Notes: a model not told the origin generated them from the sequence alone. Counted from the stretch's first letter, positions 37,404 through 49,965 are shown. The stretch: 64,000 bases of DNA from Panonychus citri (GCF_014898815.1 NW_026515428.1:248001-312000); one strand, 5' to 3'. Translations and numbers: made by a program.

Positions 37404-38706
37404 CTTTCTTTTTGTGTTATTGCAAGTGTAGTGAGATGATAAGATGAGGATGATTATTGTCTTCGAGATTTTTTTTATTCTTGTTCTTATGCTACTCTGT
37501 TAACTGAATTTGAGGTTTCAGTTAATTTAATCAAAGTGACATGAAGATTCTGGGACAGAGTGAGAAGAGAAAGATTCTGAATTGAATAATAATATACCCA
37601 AGAATCAGAATTTTATCTTCTTTTCTCCTTGATGAAGAAAAAGGGAGAAAGAAAAAATCTTATTATCAACCAAACGTTTCTCATTAAAAGTGAATCTAAT
37701 CTTTTCAAGCGAAACTTTTAGATACAAAGTTTATCATCTTCTAGTAACTTTTTGTGTCTGTCTTCAGATTTTTTTTCACTCTTCCTTTTCCTCTTCCTCA
37801 TCATGATCCTTTCCATGATTCAGTCAATTTGTTATAACAAGTGAGTGAGATTGGGATGATGATGATAAGTGTTCAAGAAATGATAACGTTTTTTAAGCTA
37901 CATTGAAAAAAAAAGTTATCCTTTTGTGTTGGTATACAAAAGATTTACACTTTTTCTTATAGCAAAAGTTGGATGATAAGTTGATGATGATGATGATGAT
38001 GATTAACACAAGAGATGTGAGATATTGTGACTAAGGGTAAGGGGATGAAGATGATGCTAAGAGGATTTTTCATCCAGTTATTATGTGCGTGGTGCAGGAT
38101 GATGAGGATGATGATGATGTGAGGGATGAAGATGCTGGTCGACATCTTTTTTTTTGGGTTTTTAATAACATTGTATTTGTGTCTATTGATGCGATATCTT
38201 TTTCTTGCTCAACAAAATGCTTGTGATTAACAAAACCATCAACATTATATGATTACAAAAGGAAAGATAATCATCATCATCCTCATCCTAATCAATGGTG
38301 ATGATGATGATGATCTGAGTGCACGCGATGTTAGTACATTTCATCATCATAATCATCACCAATGGGTCAATAATATACAACTTACATGCATGTGTATGTT
38401 TTGAGTTAATCTGAAGACAAAGTGTAAATGTTAATTTGATTGTAATCATTAAATTAAAAGGTTATCTCATCATATGAATTGGTTAATTTTTTGTTATTCA
38501 AATTACTAAGAAATGAATCATATTGCATGACATATATATCGATGATGATATTGCAAATTTTGTCTTAAATTGCATTAGAAAATAACTGTATCATCTTAAT
38601 CATCATCATGTTGATTAAGCTAATTTTTTTTCTAGGTTAATTTAAGTGATATTTTTAATAATAACAGAATCAGTGATACACCAAATGATTATGATGAAGA
38701 TGATAC

Positions 38707-38736
38707 AAAGCCCTTGACTGTCACTCTCAGGGCTTT
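38707..38736. repeat. Hairpin just upstream of the LTR element
   Basis: AAAGCCCT and AGGGCTTT with a 14 nt loop, followed by a T run. It lies about 50 bp before the 5' LTR. Confidence 0.4.
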
Positions 38737-38785
38737 TTCTTGAGGCTCTTGGGGAGGGAAAAATATGAAAGAGAGAGAGAGAGAG

Positions 38786-39129
38786 AGTAATATTATCTCG
38801 GCCAGGTACTAAAACTGGTTTAGTACCTGGCCAGATCACCTTGTCTTCCCCAACAATGTTTTCCCTTTCTCTCTCTTCATCTTTTCTCTCCGCCATTTTG
38901 ACGGCACTTGAGTTGGCACCTTTAAGGTGCTCAATTCATACAAATTCTGTTAATTGTATTTCATTTAATTGGTGATTGTGGTTACTATTAAACTGATTAA
39001 TTATAAATAATCATAAAAATGTTAATCACTTATACTGTTTGATTGTAGTGAGTTTAGTTTTGTGAAACAATATTGGTTATTTATACTTTAATGCTCGGTG
39101 TTGGATCAACAGTGGAAAGTTGTATTACA
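38786..39129 (+). repeat. 5' LTR
   Basis: Aligns over nearly its full length with 41536-41865. The last 170 bp or so are identical apart from one A in a homopolymer; the first half carries small indels and substitutions. It contains a 14 bp stem (GGCCAGGTACTAAA) with a 5 nt loop at 38800-38832, a YY1-like CGCCATTTTGAC and the near-palindrome GCACCTTTAAGGTGC. The first base is A where the 3' LTR has T. Confidence 0.88.
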
Positions 39130-39147
39130 TGGTGACCCGGACGTGAT
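39130..39147 (+). other. Primer binding site, tRNA-Trp type
   Basis: TGGTGACCCGGACGTGAT follows the 5' LTR with no gap. It is complementary to the 3' end of eukaryotic tRNA-Trp (ATCACGTCGGGGTCACCA, from memory) at 17 of 18 bases. Confidence 0.75.
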
Positions 39148-39776
39148 ATTGATTTCTTTTACCTTTGTTTTGCTAGTTTTCTCGTTTAATTTGTACAATA
39201 CACTTATTGAACAATCAATAATTTTTCAGTGATTATTTAGATACGACTTTCGACTTAGTTTTTTCTCCCTCACTCGTTAGAATTAGTCTTTCAGTTTATT
39301 TTCTATCACCTTACAATTGTTTTATTACAAATTAAAACTTTTTCATTTAGATTCATCGGTTTATAAAAAAAGTCCTTATATATATTTTTTTCAATTTGAA
39401 TAACCTATTAAGCGGAAAAATTCAAACAATAAATTCTATTAAACTCAGACGATTTTAAAAAACGGTTCTTTGTTTGTTAAAATCGATTCTAGCAAACAGT
39501 ATAACCAGTAAAACAAGTTTGAACTAAAAGTTTTCCGAGTTCAAAGTAAGTGAGTATGTATTAATTTTCTGATAAAAATTTACTTGATGAAAGAAAATAG
39601 CTATTAGGTTTAGCTGTATGAACTCCATCTTCTTGTTAAACCAGTTTCGTTTTAGCACAATTTTTGGTTAGCAACAATTATCCCTGATTATTTGCCTTTT
39701 CAATTTGTGGCAAAAGAAAACTTATTTTTTCATCGAAACGATTGTGCTTTGTTTGTCTCATTGATGTTTAATTTTA

Positions 39777-39970
39777 TCGAACCGATTGAGTAACTTGGTT
39801 ATTAGTTACAATTGTGTTTCATTGGTCTTCGTGGTGATTAATTTGTCGAAACAATTTAGTAACTTAGTTATTAGTTACTATTGTTCTTGATTTGTCTTCT
39901 TGGTGATAATGTTATCGAAACGATTGAGTAACTTAGTTATTAGTTACTATTGTGCTTCGTTTGGCTCAAC
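39777..39970 (+). repeat. 69 bp tandem repeat in the element leader, about 2.8 copies
   Basis: Units begin TCGAACCGATTGAGTAACTT (39777), TCGAAACAATTTAGTAACTT (39846) and TCGAAACGATTGAGTAACTT (39915). Spacing is exactly 69 bp both times. Confidence 0.85.
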
Positions 39971-39989
39971 ATTTGGTTAATTTCGAGTG

Positions 39990-40440
39990 CTAATTTATTT
40001 ATAAATTATCATCTTCGTCATTTGGTGAATTTCGTCTAAAATCTGGTTTAAATTCGATTGATAATTTAGTTATTAATTATCATCTTCGTTAATTGATAAT
40101 TTACGTTCAACATTTGGTTAAAAGTTGATCTGGTAGACTAGTTATTGTTTATCATTTCGTTCAACATTTTGTTAACTCTTTGGATAATTTAGTTATGAAC
40201 TATCACCTTCGTCATTCGGTCAACTTTGTTTGAAATTTGATTGGTAAATAGTTATTGTTTATCACTTTCGTCATTTGGTCAATTCGTTTAAAATTTGATT
40301 GGTAAACTAGTTATTATCCTTTCGTCATTTAGTCAACTTCGTTTTAAAATTTGATTGGTAAACTAGTTATTGTTTATCTTTCGTCATTTAGGTCAACTTC
40401 ATTTAAATTCGTTTGATAAATTAGTTATTATTTATCATTG
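39990..40440 (+). repeat. Diverged 55-65 bp tandem repeats in the element leader
   Basis: The phrase TTAGTTATT...TATCA...TTCGTCATTTGGTCAA recurs about eight times, near 39995, 40060, 40138, 40189, 40246, 40308, 40362 and 40419. Spacing varies by small indels. Confidence 0.75.
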
Positions 40441-40444
40441 TTTT

Positions 40445-40805
40445 TCTACATTGATTCGATTGTCCTTGTCCCAGAATCTGTAGAAACTTTAATTCTTTTA
40501 GTTAATTGGGTTAACCGTTCGTTTCAAGATTTGTTGGTTCATTTGGTTTTGGATTTAATAGTCAATTTTGTTTGAAAAATTTATTTATAGCATAAAATTT
40601 GTATTTGATCCTTTAGGTAATCTAGTTATTGATTATCATTTAGTTATTTATTATTTTATAATTTGTTGTTCAATTCTTTGATTCGATTGTCCGTTGTTCC
40701 AGAATCTTTGAAACTTTTGTCTTTTTGGTTAATTGAGTTAGCCGTTCGTTTCAAGATTGCTGGTTCGTTTGTTTTGGATTCAATAGTCAGTATACTTAGA
40801 ACAGA
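40445..40805 (+). repeat. Direct duplication of about 127 bp in the element leader
   Basis: TTGATTCGATTGTCC...CCAGAATCT...GTTCGTTTCAAGATT...ATAGTCA occurs at about 40449-40570 and again at about 40676-40795. About 100 bp of other sequence lies between. Several small differences separate the copies. Confidence 0.8.
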
Positions 40806-40817
40806 AGATTCATAATT

Positions 40818-41363
40818 ATGACGAGCCGATATCTCGATGATACTTTGTTAAACAATATTAAAAACTTTGATGGAAATAATGCTGATGTCTATGATTGGCT
40901 TGACGATTTTGAACAAATAACTGAAGCTGCTGGTTTAAACAATATTGATAAATTAAGACGATTACCTGTTTATTTAGTTGGTCCTGCTAAAGATTGGTAT
41001 GCTGGTAGTATAAGAAGTAAACCTGTTGATCAACGACCAGCTACTTTCAATGATTTGAAAGCTAAATTACTCGCCGCTTTCAAACAACCTTCGTTACACC
41101 AAGACGAATTACGCTCGAAAATTGAAAATAAAAAGCAACAAGAAGGTCAAGATGTTATATCTTATTTCTTTGAAATGGTTGGCCTGTGTGCTAAACTTGA
41201 TCCAAATATGGATCTCGATGATAAAATAAGATATATTAAAAATGGATTCCTCCCTGGTATTTTAAATTATATCGCTTTGGTAAAGGTTAATTCAATGGAC
41301 GAATTCAAGGATTATGCCGTGGAAGCTGAATATTATTATCTTGAAAACAAATTTAATCAATAA
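40818..41363 (+). CDS. gag: Retrotransposon gag protein (capsid region only)
   Basis: 181 residues from an ATG to a TAA. It belongs to the retrotransposon Gag family of Ty3/gypsy-like elements. FDGNNADVYDWLDDFEQITE near the start, LPVYLVGPAKDWY at about 49-61 and FNDLKAKLLAAF at about 74-85 are the typical conserved blocks. A helix-rich stretch follows, with DVISYFFEMVGLCAKLDP and IRYIKNGFLPGIL. It ends at NKFNQ with no CCHC nucleocapsid knuckle and no protease or pol behind it. The frame is intact, with no internal stop, which suggests a young or maintained copy. It is the only real ORF in the 29.6 kb intron. Confidence 0.92.
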   Translation: MTSRYLDDTLLNNIKNFDGNNADVYDWLDDFEQITEAAGLNNIDKLRRLPVYLVGPAKDWYAGSIRSKPVDQRPATFNDLKAKLLAAFKQPSLHQDELRSKIENKKQQEGQDVISYFFEMVGLCAKLDPNMDLDDKIRYIKNGFLPGILNYIALVKVNSMDEFKDYAVEAEYYYLENKFNQ

Positions 41364-41535
41364 TTAATCAACTCGGTGATTGGGTTTGGTGTTGGGTAAT
41401 TTCATTTATTAACCTTTTGAATTTATTATTATACTGGAATTGAACAATCTAACTGCAACCTTCGATATGGAAATTCTACTGAGTCATTAGAATAATTGTA
41501 TAAAAAAGGACTTTACGAGGATGGCGTCAGGATGA

Positions 41536-41865
41536 TGTAATAACAACTGACCGGTACTAAAACTGGTTTAGTACCTATTGAATCCTATCTTCAACAATGT
41601 TTTCCCTTTCTCTCTTCATCTTTCTCTCCGCCATTTTGACAGCATTGAGTTTGGCACCTTTAAGGTGCTCAATTCATCTAAATTCTATTAATGTATTTCA
41701 TTTAATTGGTGATTGTGGTTACTATTAAACTGATTAATTATAAATAATCATAAAATGTTAATCACTTATACTGTTTGATTGTAGTGAGTTTAGTTTTGTG
41801 AAACAATATTGGTTATTTATACTTTAATGCTCGGTGTTGGATCAACAGTGGAAAGTTGTATTACA
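41536..41865 (+). repeat. 3' LTR
   Basis: Begins TGTAATAACAACTGACCGG and ends TTGTATTACA. In this copy the long stem near the start is reduced to about 9 bp because the outer arms differ. A clear polypurine tract directly before it is not seen. Confidence 0.88.
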
Positions 41866-42120
41866 AGGAGAGAGAGAGAGTAGATGAAGGGAAGACTAAA
41901 TTCAGGGAGTGGATATTTTATTCAAGGAAATCAATGGACCCAAAATCATGAATGTACATTAACCATGTAACCAAATTAACCGTTACCATAGAAATTGAAA
42001 TGATATTGGAAATTAGGTATCGTCCCATTATCATCTTTGTATCTTCCTCCTCTCTCTCTCTCTCAATGTCCTCTTCCTCCTCCTCTCCCTAAGCTTTAAA
42101 TCATCATCATTATCATCATT

Positions 42121-42246
42121 ATGATGATTACTGTTATTGTTGTATCAGCATGGGTCCAATTTGATGATCAAGTTACTCATATTAATGATAATGATAATTT
42201 AACATTGGTACAAGTTTATCATTGGCCATTATTTCAAAGTGTATGA
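42121..42246 (+). other. Isolated coding-like 41-residue frame
   Basis: ATG to TGA, containing AWVQFDDQVTHI then LTLVQVYHWPLFQS. The residue mix is more protein-like than other short frames here. A plausible acceptor (GTATCAG|CATGG) and a GTATGA donor bound part of it. The product is not recognised. Confidence 0.2.
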
Positions 42247-45200
42247 CCTTCAATCCTCATGTTAATTTAGTAACCATGATGATGATTATCATCACCATCA
42301 TCATAATTGTCATCTTCATCTAATGCCCTTACGGCTTGAAATACTTAACCTTAAGGCCATTTTTCCCTCTCTGTCCCTCTCCCGAAACTCATATTTCAAT
42401 TCATATGTAAAAATTTTCCTCTCTATTTGTGAATTTAGTTTGATCTACTTTTTTTTCATCCCTACAACTCATTATTACATTGGATTAACAATTAGATTTG
42501 ATTGCTGATTCTTTTTGCTTATGGTTCATCTTGAATTTCACTGGAAACAATCAGTTAATTGTTGTTACTTGAAATGATTAACGTTGTGATCAAATTTCAT
42601 AGTGAAAATTTCAACATGATCACTCATATGATAACTGAACCATGGTAATCTCATGAAGGGAATTCAAATTTAAAATGAAATATTCACAGAATGAAATTCA
42701 TATCATGAGTTTTGTATCAGATTATCATGAGATTTTTTCATCGCCCTCCATGAAAAGTTTCAATATCAAAATGATTAACTTAAATTGTATTATATCAATC
42801 GAGTCAAATTTGTGCTCAATGATAATCAATTTTCATGATTAAATGTGACTTCATAAGATAATTAGTTTTCACTTGTAAACATGAACTTTCATAATCAACT
42901 TTCACCATGATAATCATTCAGATTCATTATGATTTTGTATAAGAATTTTTTCCTCTCTCATTTGTAAAGAAGAAGATGAAAAAAAATGTAATATAACATA
43001 AATAATATGAAACTTATGATGAGAGATTACATTTCATGAAGAATCAATTGAGAATCATGAAATCCAACATCATCATCATCACCACCTCATCATCTTCATC
43101 ATGCTCATTCTGATAATGAAAAAAACCCTAACGTAACAATTAAGCTTTACGATAACAAGATTATTATTAAGAAGAGGAAATTTAGTAAAGTAAGTAAAGT
43201 TATTAGATGATGATGATGATGATGCTTATGATGATAATCATGATGAAAGTTTTACTCCATGAAGGAAAACACCCTCTTGTTCAGGAATCAATATGAATTT
43301 AATCATAACCAGAATTTTCTGTGTTCATTTTTTTCCCTTCATCCAGAGAAAGAAATACTTTGAGTTAGGTTAAGATAAACATCCACCATGAGATGAAAGT
43401 TCATCCGAGTTTCAATATTTCATTTCAATTGGAACTCTTGATTTTTTCATCTTTCTCATCATCCACTTCTCACCATCATCTTCACCTAATCTTTCATCAT
43501 GTTTACTTTTTCATTTGATTGATCATATGAACTAAATGTAATGCAAATTACATGATATTCATGATAAACTCTCTGAAATCTGAACAAGAAATTTTGTATT
43601 TTTTTCCACTTTCATTGTAATATTATTTTTCTCCCTCATCACTTTCTCATCCCTCTGAATCCATCATCATCATCATCATCATCACCATCTCCATGAATTG
43701 TTTCACCATAAAGATGTTCCAATAACCTCTTTCAATGAATTTTCTCCCTGAAAAAAGTTCTGAGAGTTAAGTATCCATGAAACTTTGATAAAATAGGAAA
43801 ACGAAAAAATTGAAATATTATCAATTGTTTATCGCTATTTAAATTACTTATGATTTAACGATCGTTGAGTTAATTGTTGCTCATCATGATTACAATCACA
43901 ACTTAACACCATGATTAACATTGCTGATTAATATTCATTTGTTAATTTATATTCAAACTCTATTTTTATATTTATCGTTAATCTAATCAACTGTTAACCT
44001 AATTAACAGTAGCAGTTAATTGATTCTCATATTAGATTAACTAGATTAATTGCTCTACAATTACAATATTGTATTCAATTAATTCATTCATTTTCTCTGA
44101 ACTCAAACTTCATGATTATGGATGAAAAAAAAATGAATACAAATATGAATCGAAATCTCGTCTTTTTTTGAATCAAAATTGTTCCATTATCATGAAAACT
44201 TTCCGATGAATCTTTCTCATGATAATATCATCATGTATTCATATTTATTCAAACATTTTGTCAACTTTTTTTTGTCATTTGCAAAAAAGGAAAAGTTAAA
44301 TTTAATATATCACATTGTTGGAAAATTGCAACAATGTTGATGATAAACATTTGATAGTATTCATTATAACGGTAAATGTGGCTGAGTTTCGGTGGGAGAA
44401 AGTGATGAGGATGGAGAAGGTAAAATTTGATTCTAACAAAAATATTTTTTATCCTTTTGGTGGTTCTGTTGATTTGGAGAAATGTTAATTCTAGTTGAAA
44501 ATCATTTCTATCTCTTGGTGAGATTATTTCAATTACCTTTCAGGGAAAATGAATGGAAAAAGTAATATTATTAATCGTTATCCAGAATTCTGATGAATTA
44601 ATTTGACGATTATTTATCAGTCAGGGTGGAAATCAAGTCGGAACAGGAAGAGATGATTTCTCTTCTTCCTAATGGAAACTATCAATGAGTTATTATCTCA
44701 TGATGATTATTTGGATAACCATTAGGAATTTAGATGAACTTTTCGAGTTGGAATCAGAATTTCTCTCTCTCTCTCTCTCTCTTTCTATCCAATGGTTGAA
44801 TCTTATCCTCTTAATCTGTTCCAGTTCTTGATGATAATAATAATCTTTGTTTCTCCGTTTTATCTTCATTTGATCATCTTAATCCTTTTTGTACCTTAAA
44901 CATCATGTTAATCTTATTCCGGTTTTCATGATGTCTCACTATTGAAAAGGCTTCTTGAACCCCCTGAAGCTTTAATCATGCTGATCATGTATTCAATTAG
45001 CTAATCATTTACGGGAATGATTATGATTAAAACTCATGTAAATGATTAAGTTGAAATAATAATAATAATAATAATGATACTGATGATCAATCATTTTGAT
45101 GATGATAATGATGAAAAGTTTGTATATTCATGATAATTGGGATTCTGATGTGTAATCATTACCGTTTTCATGGGATTTTGCATGATAAGTAACATGAAAT

Positions 45201-45582
45201 TTCAGAAAAATAAAGAAGAAGAAAAAAACTCTCAACTTTAACAACACCTTTGGGTTTTTAGTTATCATCTTATTTTTCATCATCATCATGACTCTGATGA
45301 TCGTCTCTCATGAAGATCGTTCATAAAGTTCATGAATGAAATGTAACCTGTTATATGACCTAAGTGATGGATGAGGTTGATTTTTTGTTCTTTGTGAAAG
45401 CAAAAAAAAAGTTCAGAAGCTCAGAAGAGTTGATAATAATAGTAACAAGTAACATGGTGATGAAATCATCATGAAAATTGAGCCTAATAACATAATCGTC
45501 ACAAATGAACATGTAATTTCAATTCGAGGGATTCAATTGCAATGAACACTGATGATTATTATTAATATACCATCATGATGAT

Positions 45583-45626
45583 ATTCAGGGAATTCACAGT
45601 ATATAAATTACTGTGAATATCTGAAT
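45583..45626. repeat. 44 bp two-step hairpin
   Basis: Inner perfect stem ATTCACAGTA/TACTGTGAAT with a 7 nt loop, and an outer stem ATTCAG/CTGAAT across a small internal loop. Confidence 0.55.
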
Positions 45627-46270
45627 GTTCAGTATTGTTATGATTCTTTGAACACTTTACATTATATTGTCTGAATTTTTTTGCTGAAATTTGGAAATTG
45701 TTCAACTCATGGTGATAATGATGATACAATTGAATGAATGAGTAACAACAAAACAAAAAGCTCTGAACTAAATTGAACTTTTACCGTGATAAATATTAAC
45801 ATGAAAACGTGTGTATCATGTAACCTATTAACCCTGATAAGTTATTTTACATTCTGAAACTTATCATGCTCATTATCATCTACTTTTAGCTCGTTTGTGT
45901 TCACTAATCTACTAAATGAACCATAAGCTACATGATAATCGTTGGAATGAATCAATCTGAACTTGACTCTCTCTCTCTCTCTCTCTCTTTCTCCCTTTTG
46001 GCGTATAAATGTTGAAATTTTTTTTATATTCAGGTTAAAACTCATGGGGGTTAATGCTGAGTGGAAGGTGAAAGAAGAGGGTGGGAGTTTGTCCTTTCAA
46101 CTGGAACAATGAATGTTACATGATAATTTTTTCGGGATCTGAATCAGAAATCAGAATGTTGAATATGAAGAGCGAAAGAAAAAGTGAAAGTTCTGATTCC
46201 CTTTCCATGAACTTTTTTCTCATCTTCTTTTCGGAATTTATCATTTTCCATTTCTTTATTGATAGAAGTC

Positions 46271-46272
<2 letters not shown>

Positions 46273-46309
<37 letters not shown>
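46273..46309. repeat. (GA)n microsatellite
   Basis: 37 bp of pure AG. Confidence 0.95.
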
Positions 46310-46310
<1 letters not shown>

Positions 46311-48555
46311 GTTTGATCGAGAAAAAATATGTTCTATTCCCTGAGAGACATGATGATGATTCGCTGATTCTTGATTATTAAAAGTTCTGAACTTTTCGAT
46401 AATTCTGTGAATTCTCTGGTTAAGTGATTCAGTTCTTAAGAGATACAAGAAGAAACTTGATAATAACAAGGATCAACTCTTTCCAATTTATTTCCTTACT
46501 CTATGAATACATCATGTATGTTGGTGGAATGAAGCTGAGTCGACAGAATAAAAATTCTGATAAATAATCATCTCGATTCATTGGTTATCATAATAACGAT
46601 AACATGAAATATTAAACAAACAATTGATCAGAAAACTTTAACATAGACTTTAAATATTAAACAATCGTCATGAGTTATCATGAATTTGTTTTTCTCTCCT
46701 CAATCAATTCAGAACTTTTATTTTCGAATCTATTATTATTATTATTATTATCTTATTCGATGTATATTTTAATCTACTAGAAAAAAAGAAGAGAAAAAAA
46801 CATAAACTATCAAATTTCGATCGAAAAAGAAAGAAGATAAATTTTATCGAACTTGAACTTGAGATCATTTAGAACTTTTCTTCCTCCCGATATTCTGAAA
46901 GTTCAATTAAGTTTTTTTTTCTTCTCTACTTTTCGCTTGATGATCATTCTCATTTCTCATTATCATCTTCATTTGTTATCATCTAACTGAACTGAGAACA
47001 GAACTTTTTTTCCTCCAAACCCTCAACACTTAATGATCCTCATGTATTAAGATGATGATGAAAAGATTGTCTAACTAATTATTATCTTCATCATTTATTA
47101 TGATGAAAAGTAATAAAATCTTATCATCATTACCATTGATTATCATTGGATTGAAAATAATATTGGAAACCAAGATAATCATGAAATGATTACAAATTTT
47201 TGCAGCTCGGAAAATATTAACAATCAACTTTTATTACCAGTGGATTCCCATGAATCTCAAATTGAAATACCAAAATTTCATGATTCTCATGATTAACTCT
47301 GAATCTGGAGAAAGTAATTTATTGATTGATTTGATGCTCTCAGATTATCCTGATTGCAATGGTTACTCTCTGATTACTTATCCTGATGATGATGATGATG
47401 ATAATTGTTATTATTTTTTCATTCGTTGTTATCATGTTTTCGTGTATGAACAAAAAAATCCGTTACTCTGATTAACGATTCGTAGTGTAGCCTAAAAAAA
47501 TCACTAACGAGTAGGAAATAAAAGGTTCATCTTGAAATTACATTCACCACCCACTTTCACCCTCTCCTCTCATGGTTTCAGCCTCATCATCATCATTATC
47601 ATCATCTTCTCATCCTCCTTACATCATTATCAGTACTTACACAATATACTACAACATATCAACTATTATGTATAAGAAAAGGATGAGAAAAAAAAGTTTC
47701 TACTCTTTTTCATTGCTCCTCATCAGATAATTGATTCTTGTGTTCAAGTAAAGATTTTACAATCTTCCACCATGATGTTGTTCATTTTGCACCATTGCCA
47801 CTCTCATGATTCCCTCTGAATCATTGGCATCCTCAGAATTTTTCATCAACTATCTTAACTCTCTCTCTCTCTCACTTACTTCCTTTTCCTTCTCCATGAA
47901 CTTGATCAGCGACTGATAACTTTTCCAGATCACGTGGTTGAAGATGAGATTATCATCTTCATGATGATGAAAGGAAAAAGATAACAACTGAATCTTTGAG
48001 TATCTTGAAAATTCACTAAACTAATAATAATAATCTTCTCAAAGTAACCAAAGTTACTTTTTTATTCAGAGTAAAAAAGTTCTGATGACAATGAACATTT
48101 TTTTTTTCAATTGTTTGCAATTTAATCGGTTGACAATCAAATCCCATTGTGATCACACATTATTATTATGTGAACATGGAAATGATTTTCCTTTGATTGT
48201 CAACTAATTTAAAATCCTAATTTAACTTGCAAATCAATTAACTAACCAATTGAGAGTCAAAAAGTGTTGATTGGAAAATGTTTCATTGTAACACAATAAA
48301 AATTAACAATACATTTATCATCACCATCCTCATCTTTATCTTCATCATTAACATATCTCCATCTCTAATTTGAACAACAATGATTAATCTGAGAATCTAA
48401 ATACTGATCAACATTTTGAGGATTATATTGAGATGAAAGTGTTAAATAGATGAGGATAAAAAGAGTAGCATTTACAATTGGAAAATCATTCAACCATCAT
48501 CATCACTTTAGCATCCTCATCTTCATCCAGCTCATTGTTTCACTTTCTCAACATA

Positions 48556-48558
<3 letters not shown>

Positions 48559-48589
<31 letters not shown>
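48559..48589. repeat. (GA)n microsatellite
   Basis: 31 bp of pure AG. Confidence 0.9.
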
Positions 48590-48592
<3 letters not shown>

Positions 48593-49919
48593 AAAGATGA
48601 ACATGAAACTGAGAGGAAGAGGAAATGAAAACATTTTGAATGTTATCATGAAGAAACAAAAAAGATTATGGAATAAGTTTTTTTCCTTATCCATTTTCTT
48701 GGTGATATGATAATCACCATGATCATGATGCATGATGATTTTAATTCAATTGTGATAAAGGTGTTAGTACAAAATTATCGTTCTATTAATGTTTAATATG
48801 TGTGCTCATCTCTCCGGATGATTAAATGATAGTGATAAAAGTGATTTAATTAAATGGAGGAAAAAAAACTTGCTCACAATTTGATGACATTGTTACATCT
48901 TCATCTTTAACAATATACATTTTTAACTGTACTTACTGTCAACGGGTAACCAAAAAATTGTTTTGCAAATGATATGGTTCAGGAATTCATGGAATGAGCA
49001 GTTTCCAGTATATTGCATGATGATGATGGTGATGGTGATGATGAGGATGAACATCCAACTATCTCTCTCTCTCTCTCTGGTGAAAGCTCCTGATGATTGA
49101 ATATTTGCACGCGTTGTTAACTCACCATGATCAATAGATTTATCTTCATCTCTCATCCTTTTGCATCTTCTTTTTTTGTCTTCTCCTCATCATCTACATC
49201 TTTATCATCATTCTCTTTCATTTTCATCCTTTTTTCTTTACATTTGACCTCATTATACATTTTCCTCTTTTCCTTTTCCTCCTCCGCCTCATCATCATCA
49301 TCTTCAGACTATTATTTGTCCCTTTTACTACAATACAAAGTAATTGTTACATCTAAATAATATTAAGCTTTGCTTTTTGTGCACCAATGGTCATTAACAA
49401 TAATCAATTTAAATTTATCAATTTTGTTAATCATCATGTTAATAGTATTCTGAGTAAAATTATTATCATCATGAATATATTTTGTGTTTATGAAATAGGA
49501 AGATAAATACTAACTAGATAAAGGATTTATAGTAGTTTGTATATTTAAATTATCTATTTGTTGTTACAATCCTAATTATCTTATATAATAATAATAATTA
49601 GTTTAACCGGAAAAGGAAATGATGAAAAAATTCAACCTTCTTTTCCTAAAATTTTACAATAACTTCACCTCCTCCTCACAGCACAATTCATTAATGATAC
49701 AAGTAACATTTTCACAACAATAATAGACAATATCAGTTGCCATGCATGACAATACATTGATGATGATGATGATGATATTAATACTCAGTAAAAGGTTTAC
49801 CCTGACTTATATTACACAATAATTCAAACTGTCATATGCAGATATTATTACAGAGGCTGAGACATTTTTTTCTGATTGTTACAAAACTCTGATATTAAAG
49901 TTTCAGCTAAAAGGAAAAG

Positions 49920-49922
<3 letters not shown>

Positions 49923-49962
<40 letters not shown>
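49923..49962. repeat. (GA)n microsatellite
   Basis: 40 bp of pure GA. Confidence 0.95.

Positions 49963-49965
<3 letters not shown>

Larger units (their letters stand above)
31015..38785. other. DOK7 intron 2, part upstream of the LTR element
   Basis: No genes are recognised. TAATTG/AACAAT words dominate the first kilobase. After that come pyrimidine-rich plus-strand blocks (about 32.08-32.75 kb), (GA)n/(CT)n arrays and ATCATGAT-type text. A GC-richer 8 bp hairpin lies at 38707-38736. Confidence 0.6.
38786..41865 (+). mobile_element. Non-autonomous LTR retrotransposon with gag only (TR-GAG type)
   Basis: The element is about 3.08 kb, inserted in DOK7 intron 2 in the same orientation. It has two LTRs (344 and 330 bp), a primer binding site directly after the 5' LTR, a 1.69 kb repeat-rich leader, one gag ORF and 172 bp of 3' sequence before the second LTR. 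There is no protease, reverse transcriptase, RNase H or integrase, and no CCHC knuckle. The layout matches terminal-repeat retrotransposons with a GAG domain, which rely on a partner element for reverse transcription and integration. The primer site fits tRNA-Trp, a trait of the CsRn1 branch of Ty3/gypsy. The 3' LTR starts TGTAAT and both LTRs end ATTACA. Both flanks are GA repeats, so a target duplication cannot be resolved. Confidence 0.85.

Noticed and set aside
38642..38896. 84-residue minus-strand frame crossing the 5' LTR start
   Set aside because: It spans a GA array and LTR sequence and has no match to any transposon protein.
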